Assembly: GCA_015060965.1 (NCBI GenBank)
Contig: SUXN01000002.1
Location: 1-64,000 of the forward strand
Direction of reading: 5' to 3'
DNA from: Bacteroidales bacterium
GTDB lineage: Bacteria; Bacteroidota; Bacteroidia; Bacteroidales; Bacteroidaceae
Length of the DNA stretch: 64,000 nt
In this document: positions 1 to 8,230 of the stretch, piece by piece
Layout: every line of letters begins with the position of its first letter
Position numbering within the stretch: position 1 is the first letter of the stretch
Made by a program: the position numbers and the translations under genes
The notes under the pieces: model-generated
Seen by the model: the letters and a program-made list of their open reading frames with translations, nothing else
Database searches by the model: none
Told to the model about the DNA's origin: nothing

Positions 1-756
1 TTCCGAGATTTTCAGCGTAATGCGTTTATTATCAGTGCAGGATGCACTATTATTCCGATTTCGGTTGATTATTCCAGTGTTTATGTATCACTTTGTGTAG
101 TGCTTTGTTCTGCACTGGTATTGTCTGGTTGCGCAAGCTGGAACAACACAGCCAAGGGTGGTGTAATCGGTGCTGCAGGTGGTGCGGCTCTGGGTGCTCT
201 CATCGGTAAGATTGCAGGTAACACAGCCATCGGTGCTGCTGTAGGTACTGCTGTGGGTACAGGTGCGGGTGTAATCATCGGCAAGAGAATGGATAAGGCT
301 GCTGCAGCTGCAGCAGAGCTTGAGAATGCTAAGGTTGAGACAATCAAGGATGCAAACGACCTTACAGCCGTTAAGGTTACTTTTAACTCAGGTCTTATGT
401 TCGATACCAACAAGTATGACCTCAAGAACAATGCAAAGGCTGACCTCGCAGAGTTTGCTAAGATTCTCATCGAGTTCAACGATGCTGACGTTGCAGTATT
501 CGGCCACACCGATTCTACAGGTTCAGACCAGATCAACGATCCTCTTTCTGTTAACCGTGCGAATTCTGTAGCAAACTACCTTCTTTCTGCAGGTGTTGCT
601 CCCACACAGATCAAGAGTGTTGTAGGTAAGGGTTCTAAAGAGCCTATTGCTGATAACGGTACATCTGCCGGTCGTGCCGAGAACCGCCGCGTTGAGGTTT
701 ATCTCTATGCAAGCGAGGCTATGATCAATGCAGCTAACAATGGCGCATTGGAGTAA
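1..756 (+). CDS. OmpA-family lipoprotein with glycine-zipper segment (start not visible)
   Basis: Cell-envelope lipoprotein that probably ties the outer membrane to peptidoglycan. A lipobox (LSGC, cysteine codon near 130) is followed by a glycine/alanine-rich zipper of the type that inserts in membranes (about 150-290) and a C-terminal OmpA domain (about 380-720) with the GHTDSTG and AENRRVEV peptidoglycan-binding signatures. The frame is open back to base 1 but has no ATG; the first usable codon is GTG at 100, which would leave a signal peptide of about ten residues without a positive charge. Codons from 82 on (VYVSLCVVLCSALVLSGC) read like a normal signal peptide, so the natural start has been lost through an assembly junction, an error or a real rearrangement. 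Single gene, followed by a strong terminator. Family assignment is secure; the 5' end is not. Confidence 0.8.
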   Translation, partial: FRDFQRNAFIISAGCTIIPISVDYSSVYVSLCVVLCSALVLSGCASWNNTAKGGVIGAAGGAALGALIGKIAGNTAIGAAVGTAVGTGAGVIIGKRMDKAAAAAAELENAKVETIKDANDLTAVKVTFNSGLMFDTNKYDLKNNAKADLAEFAKILIEFNDADVAVFGHTDSTGSDQINDPLSVNRANSVANYLLSAGVAPTQIKSVVGKGSKEPIADNGTSAGRAENRRVEVYLYASEAMINAANNGALE

Positions 757-770
757 TCCGATAATATGAC

Positions 771-813
771 AAAAAACAAGCTCCCAAGCGTCGCTTGGGA
801 GCTTGTTTTTTTG
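771..813. terminator. Bidirectional intrinsic terminator
   Basis: A long GC-rich hairpin (arms around 777-790 and 792-805, loop near TCG) has an A-run on its left and a T-run on its right. It can stop transcription from both the OmpA-type gene (+) and the convergent transferase gene (-). Confidence 0.9.
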
Positions 814-823
814 TTATACGGTA

Positions 824-1876
824 TTATTTTCTCTTCTTTATGTATCCGAAAGTCTTTATTCCCGTGTATTTTCTCCACAGGTTGACTTTCCTCTTCTGTG
901 GTACACCGTGTCGGCGGATGTAATCGCGTGCGCCCTCAAGCATGCGTTTGGCTACCAGTCCGTCGTTGTACGGATCGTAGTTGGAGATGACCCATTTGCG
1001 CAGCTCCACATATTTGCTGCCTTGTACCTCCTCGTATGCATCACATAACTCCGATACCTCGTTTATATCTTTCCAGTATATGTTCTTTGCTGATGCACGG
1101 TATGTTATAACGGGTTTGTCCTTGAGCAGGAACTCGTATATGGTTGATGAGGTATCGCTTATCATGATATCGGCCATAAGCTGGTATTTCGCGACAGAAA
1201 AATCATCGGTCCATATGATATGCTCATGATTCTTTGCCAGTTCACGATATTCGTCGGCCCACTCTTGACGGGTCAGCGGATGAAGTTTGATTATCACTAC
1301 CACATCTTTCTTCTCTGTAAGTTCCACAAGGGCCTCCTTCATCACCGGTAACGATGTGAGTGATGGAGAGAAGGTCGGGGCATAAAGTACAATCTTGCCT
1401 CTTTTGTGCTCGTCCAGGATTCCGGCTTTCTCCTCTTCAAAGTCGTGCTGGTGTTTCTTTACCCAGTCCTGACGCGGCCAACCGGTTTCGAGGACCTCGA
1501 AGTCTCCGTGCTTTTTTGCCAGTTCTTTGAATCCTGCTGTAAAGAACGGGCCTTGTGTGAAGTATGTGTCAAAGTAGTGCCTGATGACCCAGTGCCCTTT
1601 TTTCTCGCCTGCGTAACCGTGGAAAACCTGTATTTTGACTCCCGGCAGGTAATAGGGTACAATGTTTCCCGGGCAGAAGATGGCCTCGGGCGAGAAATCG
1701 TAGGCCTCCTGTATGCTGTTGCACCATTTAGCCTCGTCCTTGAACGGGAATTCTGTTATCTTCTTAGGGTGGACGTACCATAAGATCTCGTTGTTTCCCT
1801 CCTTCAACGCCTCTTCCTGTATCGGCATCAGGATGTCGAAGGCATATTTGTTTTCACAGAAAAGTAGTATTCTCAT
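824..1876 (-). CDS. CDP-glycerol glycerophosphotransferase-family (TagB/TagF-like) protein
   Basis: About 350 residues of the CDP-glycerol:poly(glycerophosphate) glycerophosphotransferase family, which transfers glycerol- or ribitol-phosphate units to envelope polymers in Gram-positives; in Bacteroidales the acceptor is usually unknown and is probably a capsule or O-antigen-like glycan. Visible family features are the HGYAGEKKGHW segment, a GWPRQDW motif, VLYAPTFS before a nucleotide-binding region with IIKLHP, and SDTSSTIYEFLL near the C-terminus. The frame opens three codons earlier at a TTG (1885), but the ATG at 1876 starts directly with the typical Rossmann strand MRILLF, so I prefer it. 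Downstream of and same-strand with the DUF1460 gene. The family is clear, the substrate is inferred. Confidence 0.8.
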   Translation of the reverse strand: MRILLFCENKYAFDILMPIQEEALKEGNNEILWYVHPKKITEFPFKDEAKWCNSIQEAYDFSPEAIFCPGNIVPYYLPGVKIQVFHGYAGEKKGHWVIRHYFDTYFTQGPFFTAGFKELAKKHGDFEVLETGWPRQDWVKKHQHDFEEEKAGILDEHKRGKIVLYAPTFSPSLTSLPVMKEALVELTEKKDVVVIIKLHPLTRQEWADEYRELAKNHEHIIWTDDFSVAKYQLMADIMISDTSSTIYEFLLKDKPVITYRASAKNIYWKDINEVSELCDAYEEVQGSKYVELRKWVISNYDPYNDGLVAKRMLEGARDYIRRHGVPQKRKVNLWRKYTGIKTFGYIKKRK

Positions 1877-1898
1877 AAGTGTCAATGTTTACCAATCG

Positions 1899-2747
1899 TT
1901 ATTTTATGCGTATGGCTCGTATGCCGCACTGCTTGCTTTTGCCTTTCTGGTAATCGAAAAGGGTAGTCGGGTCCATAATTACCTCACCTTTGGCGCTGGA
2001 TGCGTGCATGAGGTGCAGTTTTCCGTCTTGCCAGAATGCAAATCCTACGTGTGACACATCAAGGCCTTTTATGGTTGTTACCAAGGCTATTATATCGCCG
2101 TCTTCAATATTTATTTTCCTCTTGCTCCCGTTTAGCGATTCTTTGGGAATATATGGTATGTCGATGTCACGGAACGGTTTTTCCAATTCTGCAATCCTTG
2201 CCTGCATTGAGGGGTTGTCCTTCAGCATTGAGTAGCTGTCGGGGTGAGTGCTCATGAAGTCAAGGTTGAGTCTGTTGTACCTGTACTTTGAGTCGGTTGT
2301 CACCTCCTCTACTGTGCCCCTTTCTTCATTGTCGGCAATCCACCAGCTGGTATAGTGCAGGCGGCTGGCGTATCCGGTTCTTTTGCCTTCGCGATAGCGT
2401 ATCTTCTCGAGGTTGCGGCACACGGCTGCAAAAGTGTTTTCCTGTTCCTTTATACTCAATGTTATTGCAGTTACAAGTTCTACAAAGGTTGTACAGTCGA
2501 GCTTTGTGCAGCTGATGAAAAGAGGCTCGTAACTATCATTCTCCAACGTGCCGGCCACATATCTGCAGCCGATGAACTCCCCGGCAACGGCAAGGGCCAG
2601 CTCGCCGGTACTCTTGTGTTTATGGCAGGAGTGCCTCTGCAGTATCCGTTCAATTGTTATGCTGTCGTTTGACGTGTATATGATCTCCTGTGCCGTCGTG
2701 AGCAACGGCAATATGAATAGCAGCATAATTGTTGGCACCCGCTTCAT
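1899..2747 (-). CDS. DUF1460 (N-acetylmuramoyl-L-alanine amidase-like) exported protein
   Basis: Secreted protein of the DUF1460 family, whose solved members have an NlpC/P60-like papain fold and are thought to cut cell-wall peptides. An N-terminal signal peptide (MKRVPTIMLLFILPLLTTAQ) is followed by the conserved region with the probable catalytic cysteine in KLDCTTFVELV and the probable histidine in LDVSHVGFAFW. I place the start at the ATG at 2747 because the signal peptide begins there; a second ATG at 2759 is also possible, and the open frame reaches 2810. Just upstream of, and co-oriented with, the CDP-glycerol transferase-like gene (about 20 bases apart), so the two may share a transcript. 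Peptidoglycan as substrate is an inference from the family. Confidence 0.8.
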   Translation of the reverse strand: MKRVPTIMLLFILPLLTTAQEIIYTSNDSITIERILQRHSCHKHKSTGELALAVAGEFIGCRYVAGTLENDSYEPLFISCTKLDCTTFVELVTAITLSIKEQENTFAAVCRNLEKIRYREGKRTGYASRLHYTSWWIADNEERGTVEEVTTDSKYRYNRLNLDFMSTHPDSYSMLKDNPSMQARIAELEKPFRDIDIPYIPKESLNGSKRKINIEDGDIIALVTTIKGLDVSHVGFAFWQDGKLHLMHASSAKGEVIMDPTTLFDYQKGKSKQCGIRAIRIK

Positions 2748-2837
2748 CTTCAAATACATAATTTTTGTAAATATACTACAATATTCTTTTTTAATGCTTA
2801 TCTTAGCCACAAAATAATCGGTTTTTGCAGTCGCTGT

Positions 2838-4091
2838 ATGCTACGTAATATACTATTGACACTTTTTACACTGCTTGCCTTTTCGGGCAGCGCACAGTTT
2901 GTACATACGAACTCACAGGAAGTACGTTCACCGATGATGGAACTGAACGGCGAATGGGGCGTGCTTCCTGTGATGACGCTTGGAAGTGACGATGTTCTGC
3001 TGTTCTCGTTCGATGAGATGTCGCATACTTATCGCCGTTTTATCTATCGCATAACACATTGTGATGCTTCGTGGAATCCATCGGACATAAGCGAGATCGA
3101 TTACATTGAAGGCTTCAACAATATGCCCATCGAAGAGTGGGAGAACTCTGTCAATACCACCCGGCTTTACACCCACTATAGCTTTACCTTGCCTAACGAG
3201 AATGTTTCCTTGCTGCTTTCGGGAAACTATAAGGTAGAGATATATGACGATGGGTCCGAGGATGAAGAACCTGTTATTGTCTATGGCTTCTCTGTCGTTG
3301 AACCACGCATATCAATAGATGCTTCTGTTAGTGGCGACACTGATGTGTCGCTTAATGCTGGTCAACAACAACTATCGTTTGTGCTGAATTATGGCAGCTA
3401 CAGCATTCCGTCTCCCGCTACGGAAATAATCCCGGTTATCTACCAGAACCGCCGTCGCGACAATGCTGTCAGGGGTATCAAACCTACATATATGACAGGA
3501 AATTCGTTGGAATATGTGCATAACATTTCTCTGATCTTCAATGCGGGCAACGAATATCGCCGTTTTGAACTTAATGATCCCCGTACAGCGGGAATGAATG
3601 TCGAAGAAATTGCATTGTATGGCGACGAGTACCACGCTCTATTGTATATGGACAAGCAAAGACGTTCTCACTCCAATTATATTGATGAGAACGGACGTTA
3701 CTATGTCAACACCCATGAGGGTTACGGTTCTCCAATAGAGGCCGATTATGCCTATGTCCATTTTGCATTGGATGTCCCTTACCGTGAAGGCGGTGACTAT
3801 TATCTGTTGGGTGACTTGTGCAACAATATAATGACGCCGCTCAACAGGCTCGATTATGATGCAGAAGGAGGCTACTATCACACTACACAGTTGCTAAAAC
3901 TGGGACTATATAACTATATGTATGTATGGGTTCCCTCGGGTGGTGCCGAGGTCGCGACGTATCCCGCCGAAGGTGATTTCTATGAAACAGAGAATGAGTA
4001 CCATATTTATATCTACCATAGGGAATTCGGAGCACGTTACGATAAATTGATAGGTGTTTCTTCTGTCAATTACAAACTTGAACGTAACTGA
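2838..4091 (+). CDS. DUF5103 / type IX secretion plug-like exported protein
   Basis: 417 residues with a signal peptide (MLRNILLTLFTLLAFSGSAQ) and a DUF5103 domain, the family that includes the Plug protein which closes the SprA translocon of the type IX secretion system. Characteristic stretches are FDEMSHTYRRFIYRITHCDASW, the YSFTLPNENV segment and the repeated beta-rich YHALLYMD/YYLLGDLCNN region. It stands alone between a divergent DUF1460 gene and a convergent WecA-like gene. PorQ, another T9SS-associated protein, is encoded near 48.6-49.6 kb, but the core T9SS genes are not in this window. DUF5103 homologues also occur in gut Bacteroidales that lack a full T9SS, so the role here is uncertain. 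Confidence 0.75.
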   Translation: MLRNILLTLFTLLAFSGSAQFVHTNSQEVRSPMMELNGEWGVLPVMTLGSDDVLLFSFDEMSHTYRRFIYRITHCDASWNPSDISEIDYIEGFNNMPIEEWENSVNTTRLYTHYSFTLPNENVSLLLSGNYKVEIYDDGSEDEEPVIVYGFSVVEPRISIDASVSGDTDVSLNAGQQQLSFVLNYGSYSIPSPATEIIPVIYQNRRRDNAVRGIKPTYMTGNSLEYVHNISLIFNAGNEYRRFELNDPRTAGMNVEEIALYGDEYHALLYMDKQRRSHSNYIDENGRYYVNTHEGYGSPIEADYAYVHFALDVPYREGGDYYLLGDLCNNIMTPLNRLDYDAEGGYYHTTQLLKLGLYNYMYVWVPSGGAEVATYPAEGDFYETENEYHIYIYHREFGARYDKLIGVSSVNYKLERN

Positions 4092-4093
4092 TA

Positions 4094-4135
4094 TTTACGA
4101 GGAAAGACCGGCAAACGCCGGTCTTTCCTCGTAAA
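4094..4135. terminator. Long perfect hairpin between convergent genes
   Basis: A 19-base-pair perfect stem (4094-4112 with 4117-4135) around an AAAC loop lies just after the stop of the plug-like gene and before the 3' end of the WecA-like gene. There is no long T-run on either side, but the position and strength fit a shared terminator. Confidence 0.75.
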
Positions 4136-4153
4136 TGGTGTTTTGTGGAATGA

Positions 4154-5320
4154 TCAGAATTTGTCAACGATTCTCTGGATTTTCAACCATACGCCTTTCT
4201 TCTCGAAATGCATTATTCTTCCGATCTTCTGTAATGCGGCAAGGCACTTCCCATTCTTCCTGATCTGGTCACTTGCGCACTTGTACAGTATGAATGTTGC
4301 AATGAAACTCATTGCAAATACAATGTAGAACTGCAGGTCAATAGATGCTCCTGACTTGTATGCTATAAACCATGCTGCTATTACAAGCGCGTTGAGGAAC
4401 AATATTGAAAGTGTTGTTCCTGTGTGCGAGAATCCCAAGTCAATGAACAGGTGGTGCAGATGTGTCTTGTCGGGGCTGAACGGTGATTTGCCGTGGATAA
4501 TTCTCATCGTCATCACTCGTATAGTGTCGAATACCGGTATGGCAAATACGGCAAGTACGAAAGGTACAAGCCCTATGCCGTCTGTCACATACGGTGCGCA
4601 AGGCGATTTTGAGCTCAGAATACTGATGACGAACATTGACATCATGGTTCCGAATACCAATGTACCGCCGTCTCCGATGAACATTCTTGTGCGGTACCCG
4701 AAGACATTATGCAGGAAGAACGGTACAATGGCTCCGGCTGCCGATGCGGCAAGTATTGTCATGACAGTGTTGCCCGTTGCATTGAAAATTATGGCAAAAA
4801 TGGATGACGCCATAAAACAATATCCTGATGAGAGTCCGTTGACACCGTCAATCAGGTTAATGGCGTTGATGATGCCCACTGTCGCAAATATTGTCAATGG
4901 AATTGATATCCAATTGGAGATTATGTCCACACCCCATAGTCCCCAGAAACAGTTTATGGAACTCCTGTTGATGTACATCAGCCACATCACAATAAGGATC
5001 TCTATGACAAACCTGATGGTTGGGGTGAGGTCCAGGATGTCATCGATTGTGCCGACATAAAGCATGACCAGCATCGCCGATATAAGCATGAATACACTCG
5101 GGCTGTTGAACATTATCTGGGAACTGCACAATCCGATTACGATGCCGAAGAAAACAGCGATACCTCCAATCACCGGAACAGGGCTTCGCTGAAGCTTGCG
5201 TACGTCGGGGTTGTCGACAAGGTCCTTCATTATGGCAATCTTCAGAATCTTGGGATGCACCCAAAGAGTTCCTATGAATGCCAATATTGCAGGTATTATT
5301 ATTTGGAAAAAGTCTGCCAT
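4154..5320 (-). CDS. MraY/WecA-family undecaprenyl-phosphate sugar-1-phosphate transferase
   Basis: 388-residue polytopic inner-membrane enzyme of the glycosyltransferase 4 (MraY/WecA) family. It loads a sugar-1-phosphate, probably GlcNAc-1-P, onto undecaprenyl phosphate and so starts O-antigen or capsule synthesis. Visible are about eleven hydrophobic segments, KLQRSPVPVIGGIAVF at the first cytoplasmic loop, the aspartate motif NAINLIDGVNGL, GDGGTLVFG in place of the more usual GDSGS, and the histidine motif KTHLHHLF. The gene is single, flanked by a hairpin at its 3' end and divergent from a GDP-mannose pyrophosphorylase gene, which supports a surface-glycan role. It lacks the long conserved features of the true MraY, so lipid II synthesis is less likely. 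Confidence 0.82.
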   Translation of the reverse strand: MADFFQIIIPAILAFIGTLWVHPKILKIAIMKDLVDNPDVRKLQRSPVPVIGGIAVFFGIVIGLCSSQIMFNSPSVFMLISAMLVMLYVGTIDDILDLTPTIRFVIEILIVMWLMYINRSSINCFWGLWGVDIISNWISIPLTIFATVGIINAINLIDGVNGLSSGYCFMASSIFAIIFNATGNTVMTILAASAAGAIVPFFLHNVFGYRTRMFIGDGGTLVFGTMMSMFVISILSSKSPCAPYVTDGIGLVPFVLAVFAIPVFDTIRVMTMRIIHGKSPFSPDKTHLHHLFIDLGFSHTGTTLSILFLNALVIAAWFIAYKSGASIDLQFYIVFAMSFIATFILYKCASDQIRKNGKCLAALQKIGRIMHFEKKGVWLKIQRIVDKF

Positions 5321-5404
5321 AATTGAAATTTATTTATACCGTCAATCGGTATTCTTGGGGTTGTAGACGCTTATGCCTGATGGCTGTTGGAGCTGTCTTT
5401 GATG

Positions 5405-5412
5405 CAAAAATA
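5405..5412 (-). promoter_or_regulatory. -7 box (TATTTTTG) for the WecA-like gene
   Basis: Reads TATTTTTG on the minus strand, a full match to the Bacteroidota TAnnTTTG box. No TTTG lies at the usual 19-21 bases upstream. It would give a leader of roughly 75 bases. Confidence 0.4.
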
Positions 5413-5577
5413 ATAAAAATCTTGTTAACCTCTTGCCTGCAAAGTGAAAAATGTGTGGAACTGTATTTTTTTATATTAAAACCCTATAAATCTGTTTTAA
5501 TCTCGTCGTGAAGTGATCTTTATATGGTTCTCGGTTTCTGCACGTCGGTATATTGCTGTTTTTTCTTTCTCTCTTAC

Positions 5578-5607
5578 TTTGCGGTTAATCTTTTTTCACT
5601 ATCTTCG
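5578..5607 (+). promoter_or_regulatory. Candidate promoter for manC
   Basis: TTTG at 5578-5581 and TATCTTCG at 5600-5607 (7 of 8 to TAnnTTTG), 18 bases apart. The predicted start of transcription is about 60 bases before the manC ATG. Confidence 0.5.
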
Positions 5608-5676
5608 CATCTGTTAAGACTGATTTCAATAACAAAACTGACACGATAATTGTTTTACTATCATTAGGATTTTATT

Positions 5677-6735
5677 ATGGCAGGTTCAAATCATATAGTA
5701 ATTATGGCCGGTGGCGCGGGAAACCGTCTGTGGCCGATGAGTACCGAAGAGACTCCAAAGCAGTTCGTAGATGTGCTTGGTTGTGGAAAATCTTTGCTTC
5801 AGCTTACCGTTGACCGTTTTGCAGGGATATGTCCCATTGAGAATGTCTGGGTGGTCACCTCCGCGAAATATGCATCGCTTGTCAAGGAGCAGTTGCCGAT
5901 GCTGCCTGCCGAGAATATACTCAAGGAACCCTGCCGCCGTAATACGGCTCCCTGTATTGCATATGCTGCATGGAAGATAAAGAAACGTGACCCGTCGGCA
6001 AATATGGTGGTGACTCCAAGCGACCATTTTGTAGCCGATGTGCAGGAGTTCCGCAGGGTGATTGACTCGTCGCTCAATTTCGTCAACGGTTCAGATGCGA
6101 TACTTACGATAGGTATCAAACCGACACGTCCCGAGGTCGGCTATGGCTATATCGAGGCCGTGCTCGGAAACTCCACGCTCTCCAACAAGGAGGTCTTCCG
6201 TGTGGATTCTTTCAAGGAAAAGCCCTCGTATGAGGTTGCCGAGGCTTATGTGGCAAAGAACAATTTCTATTGGAATGCAGGTATCTTCATCTGGAATGTG
6301 TCTACAATTGTGAATGCCTTCCGTGTGTACCAGTCGCCGATTGCTTCAATCTTTGAATACTTGATGCCGTATTTCTTTACTCCCGAGGAGCAGGAACAGG
6401 TGGATGCACGTTTCCCGGAGTGCCGCAATATATCGGTCGACTATGCGATCATGGAGCGTGCTGATGAGATATTCGTGTTTCCGGCAAGCTTCGGATGGAG
6501 TGATCTGGGTACATGGCTGTCGCTACATGACAATCTGCAGCAGGATATCAACAGGAATGTGGCAATTGGCGGTGATGTCCGCTTTGCCGACACGCGCAAC
6601 TGCTTTGTCAGCACGCATGGAATGAAACGTGTCGTGGTGATAGGTATGGACAATTGTGTCATTGCCGAGAAGGACAACAACCTTCTTGTATGTAAGATGG
6701 GTGAGGAAAACAGGATAAAGGATATTACAGACTGA
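5677..6735 (+). CDS. manC: Mannose-1-phosphate guanylyltransferase (GDP-mannose pyrophosphorylase)
   Basis: 352-residue cytoplasmic nucleotidyltransferase that makes GDP-mannose from mannose-1-phosphate and GTP, the precursor of GDP-fucose and mannose units of surface glycans. The N-terminal signature GGAGNRLWPMSTEETPKQF is the GTP-binding loop with the catalytic arginine and lysine, followed by NTAPCIAYAAW, TPSDHFV (metal-binding aspartate) and FKEKPSYEVAEAYV, all standard for the family. It is the short form: there is no C-terminal phosphomannose isomerase domain. The ATG at 5677 is the natural start. Single gene with its own candidate promoter and a terminator palindrome; divergent from a WecA-like gene. 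Confidence 0.9.
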   Translation: MAGSNHIVIMAGGAGNRLWPMSTEETPKQFVDVLGCGKSLLQLTVDRFAGICPIENVWVVTSAKYASLVKEQLPMLPAENILKEPCRRNTAPCIAYAAWKIKKRDPSANMVVTPSDHFVADVQEFRRVIDSSLNFVNGSDAILTIGIKPTRPEVGYGYIEAVLGNSTLSNKEVFRVDSFKEKPSYEVAEAYVAKNNFYWNAGIFIWNVSTIVNAFRVYQSPIASIFEYLMPYFFTPEEQEQVDARFPECRNISVDYAIMERADEIFVFPASFGWSDLGTWLSLHDNLQQDINRNVAIGGDVRFADTRNCFVSTHGMKRVVVIGMDNCVIAEKDNNLLVCKMGEENRIKDITD

Positions 6736-6751
6736 AAAACTGGTTCTATTA

Positions 6752-6793
6752 TGATAAAAGACCTTCGGAGCGCGCTCCGAAGGTCTTTTATCA
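6752..6793. terminator. 42-base perfect palindrome shared by convergent genes
   Basis: Two 21-base arms (6752-6772 and 6773-6793) are exact reverse complements. The right arm contains the stop codon of the minus-strand TPR gene (6791-6793), so the hairpin begins inside that gene's last codon. It is a bidirectional terminator with A/T tails inside the stem. Confidence 0.85.
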
Positions 6794-8200
6794 TTTCTTG
6801 TTTACTTTGTCTATGAACTCCTGCGGCATCATGTTCGCATCGTACGATATGCCGAACAGCTTGAACAGCATGTCCGATTTCCCGTTAAGGGCATTTTCTA
6901 CTGCCGGTTCAATCCTTTCTGGTTCGCCGGTCTTCCACAGGATGTATGCGATGTATGCGTCAATCTCTGTAGGGTCCTGGCTGAATGGACGTATGTAACG
7001 GAAGACCCGCAGCGCAAGTCTCAGGTGGTTGTGTTCTACAAGGTGTGTGCCCCAATCGTACATCTCTTCCTCAATGCTCCATTCCTTCTGCTCCAGGATG
7101 CTCATTTCCTTGAATGTGAGGTTCTCCTTGTCATGCAGTTCGTATAGGTGAGTGTCATGAAGCAGCAGTTGCTTCATGTTCTCGGGGTGCATCATTATCG
7201 CAATCGAGACAGCGTCCTCTGCGCGGGCATCCTCCCCCATGGTGTCAAGTATGACGGCTTTGTTTATTCTGGCAAGCATCATTTCTATGGTGCCTTCCGG
7301 CGCAATGTCTATTATACCCTTGAATGCATCTAACGATTCCTGTAGCTTGCCTTCATGGTAGAGTGACAATGCGATGTAGAACTGTGGCATCACCGACATG
7401 GGATATTTGCTGCTGAACCAACCGAACATCTCTTTTGCCTTGCAGTAGTCGCCGACGAAATAGTAACAGTATGCCTGCATCATGCGGGCATACTCAATCT
7501 CGTCATTGATGGTGCTTTCGTATTCGAAACACTCAAGGGCCTTGCCGTATCTGCCAATCATATAATATATGTGGCCCAATTGCTCCCAGTAGAATGTGGA
7601 GTAGGGATCTTCGTCGAGCAGTTTGTTGTATATGCCTATTGCCTCATTGGTCATCTGCATCTCGATATAACATTCGGCCTTTACCTCCAACAGCCCACGG
7701 TTGTCGGGCGTGTGTTTCAATGCCTGCTCGCAGATGAAGAGCGCGTCAAGCGCAAAACCGCAGTCGAGCAGTATCTCTAGGGCCTCGTAGATATTCTCCA
7801 TGCCGGGCAGGTTCTTGTTGATGATGGCAAGGGCAATTTCCCTTGCTTTCTTGAAGTCTTTTAAAGCAAGCAGGATTTCGGCGTGGAGAATCATTGTCTC
7901 GTCATCACCTTTGTAACCTATTCCTTCGAATATTTCGAGTGCCCTTTTGGGCTCGCCCTTGCTGAGCATGAGCTTTATCTCCATCTTTGCATTCTCGGGC
8001 GCAGTAGGGTGTAGCTGGCGGGCTACGGTGAGGACCTCCTCGGCGTTGTCGCACTTATCCATGAAAAGGTAATACGAGAGCAGGTCCACAAGCTCTTCAA
8101 TACCGAAATATGGAAATACGTTCATGGCTCTTGCCTGTTCGTATTTCTTGAGGAGCTCGCGGAACTCGGGCGTCTCGAAAAATCCTTTCTCGTAGTTCAT
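6791..8200 (-). CDS. Tetratricopeptide-repeat protein
   Basis: 469 residues built almost wholly of helix-turn-helix TPR-like repeats, with no signal peptide, so probably a cytoplasmic protein-protein scaffold. Recognisable units include DPYSTFYWEQLGHIYYMIGRYGKALECFEYE, YFVGDYCKAKEMFGWFSSKYP and PQFYIALSLYHEGKLQESLDAFKGII in the middle third. No catalytic motif is visible. It starts at an ATG 30 bases downstream of the stop of glnS on the same strand and could be co-transcribed with it. Homologues are common in Bacteroidales without an assigned role; I cannot give one. Confidence 0.75.
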   Translation of the reverse strand: MNYEKGFFETPEFRELLKKYEQARAMNVFPYFGIEELVDLLSYYLFMDKCDNAEEVLTVARQLHPTAPENAKMEIKLMLSKGEPKRALEIFEGIGYKGDDETMILHAEILLALKDFKKAREIALAIINKNLPGMENIYEALEILLDCGFALDALFICEQALKHTPDNRGLLEVKAECYIEMQMTNEAIGIYNKLLDEDPYSTFYWEQLGHIYYMIGRYGKALECFEYESTINDEIEYARMMQAYCYYFVGDYCKAKEMFGWFSSKYPMSVMPQFYIALSLYHEGKLQESLDAFKGIIDIAPEGTIEMMLARINKAVILDTMGEDARAEDAVSIAIMMHPENMKQLLLHDTHLYELHDKENLTFKEMSILEQKEWSIEEEMYDWGTHLVEHNHLRLALRVFRYIRPFSQDPTEIDAYIAYILWKTGEPERIEPAVENALNGKSDMLFKLFGISYDANMMPQEFIDKVNKK

Positions 8201-8230
8201 GCGTTACGGCGTGTTGTGCTTCCCTGGGGG

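Larger units (their letters stand above)
5321..5676. other. 356-bp divergent intergenic region
   Basis: AT-rich control region between the WecA-like gene (-) and manC (+). It holds a minus-strand TAnnTTTG box at 5405-5412, a plus-strand promoter at 5578-5607 and a small hairpin (5336-5352, six-base-pair stem) in the minus-strand leader. I see no convincing gene in it. Confidence 0.6.
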
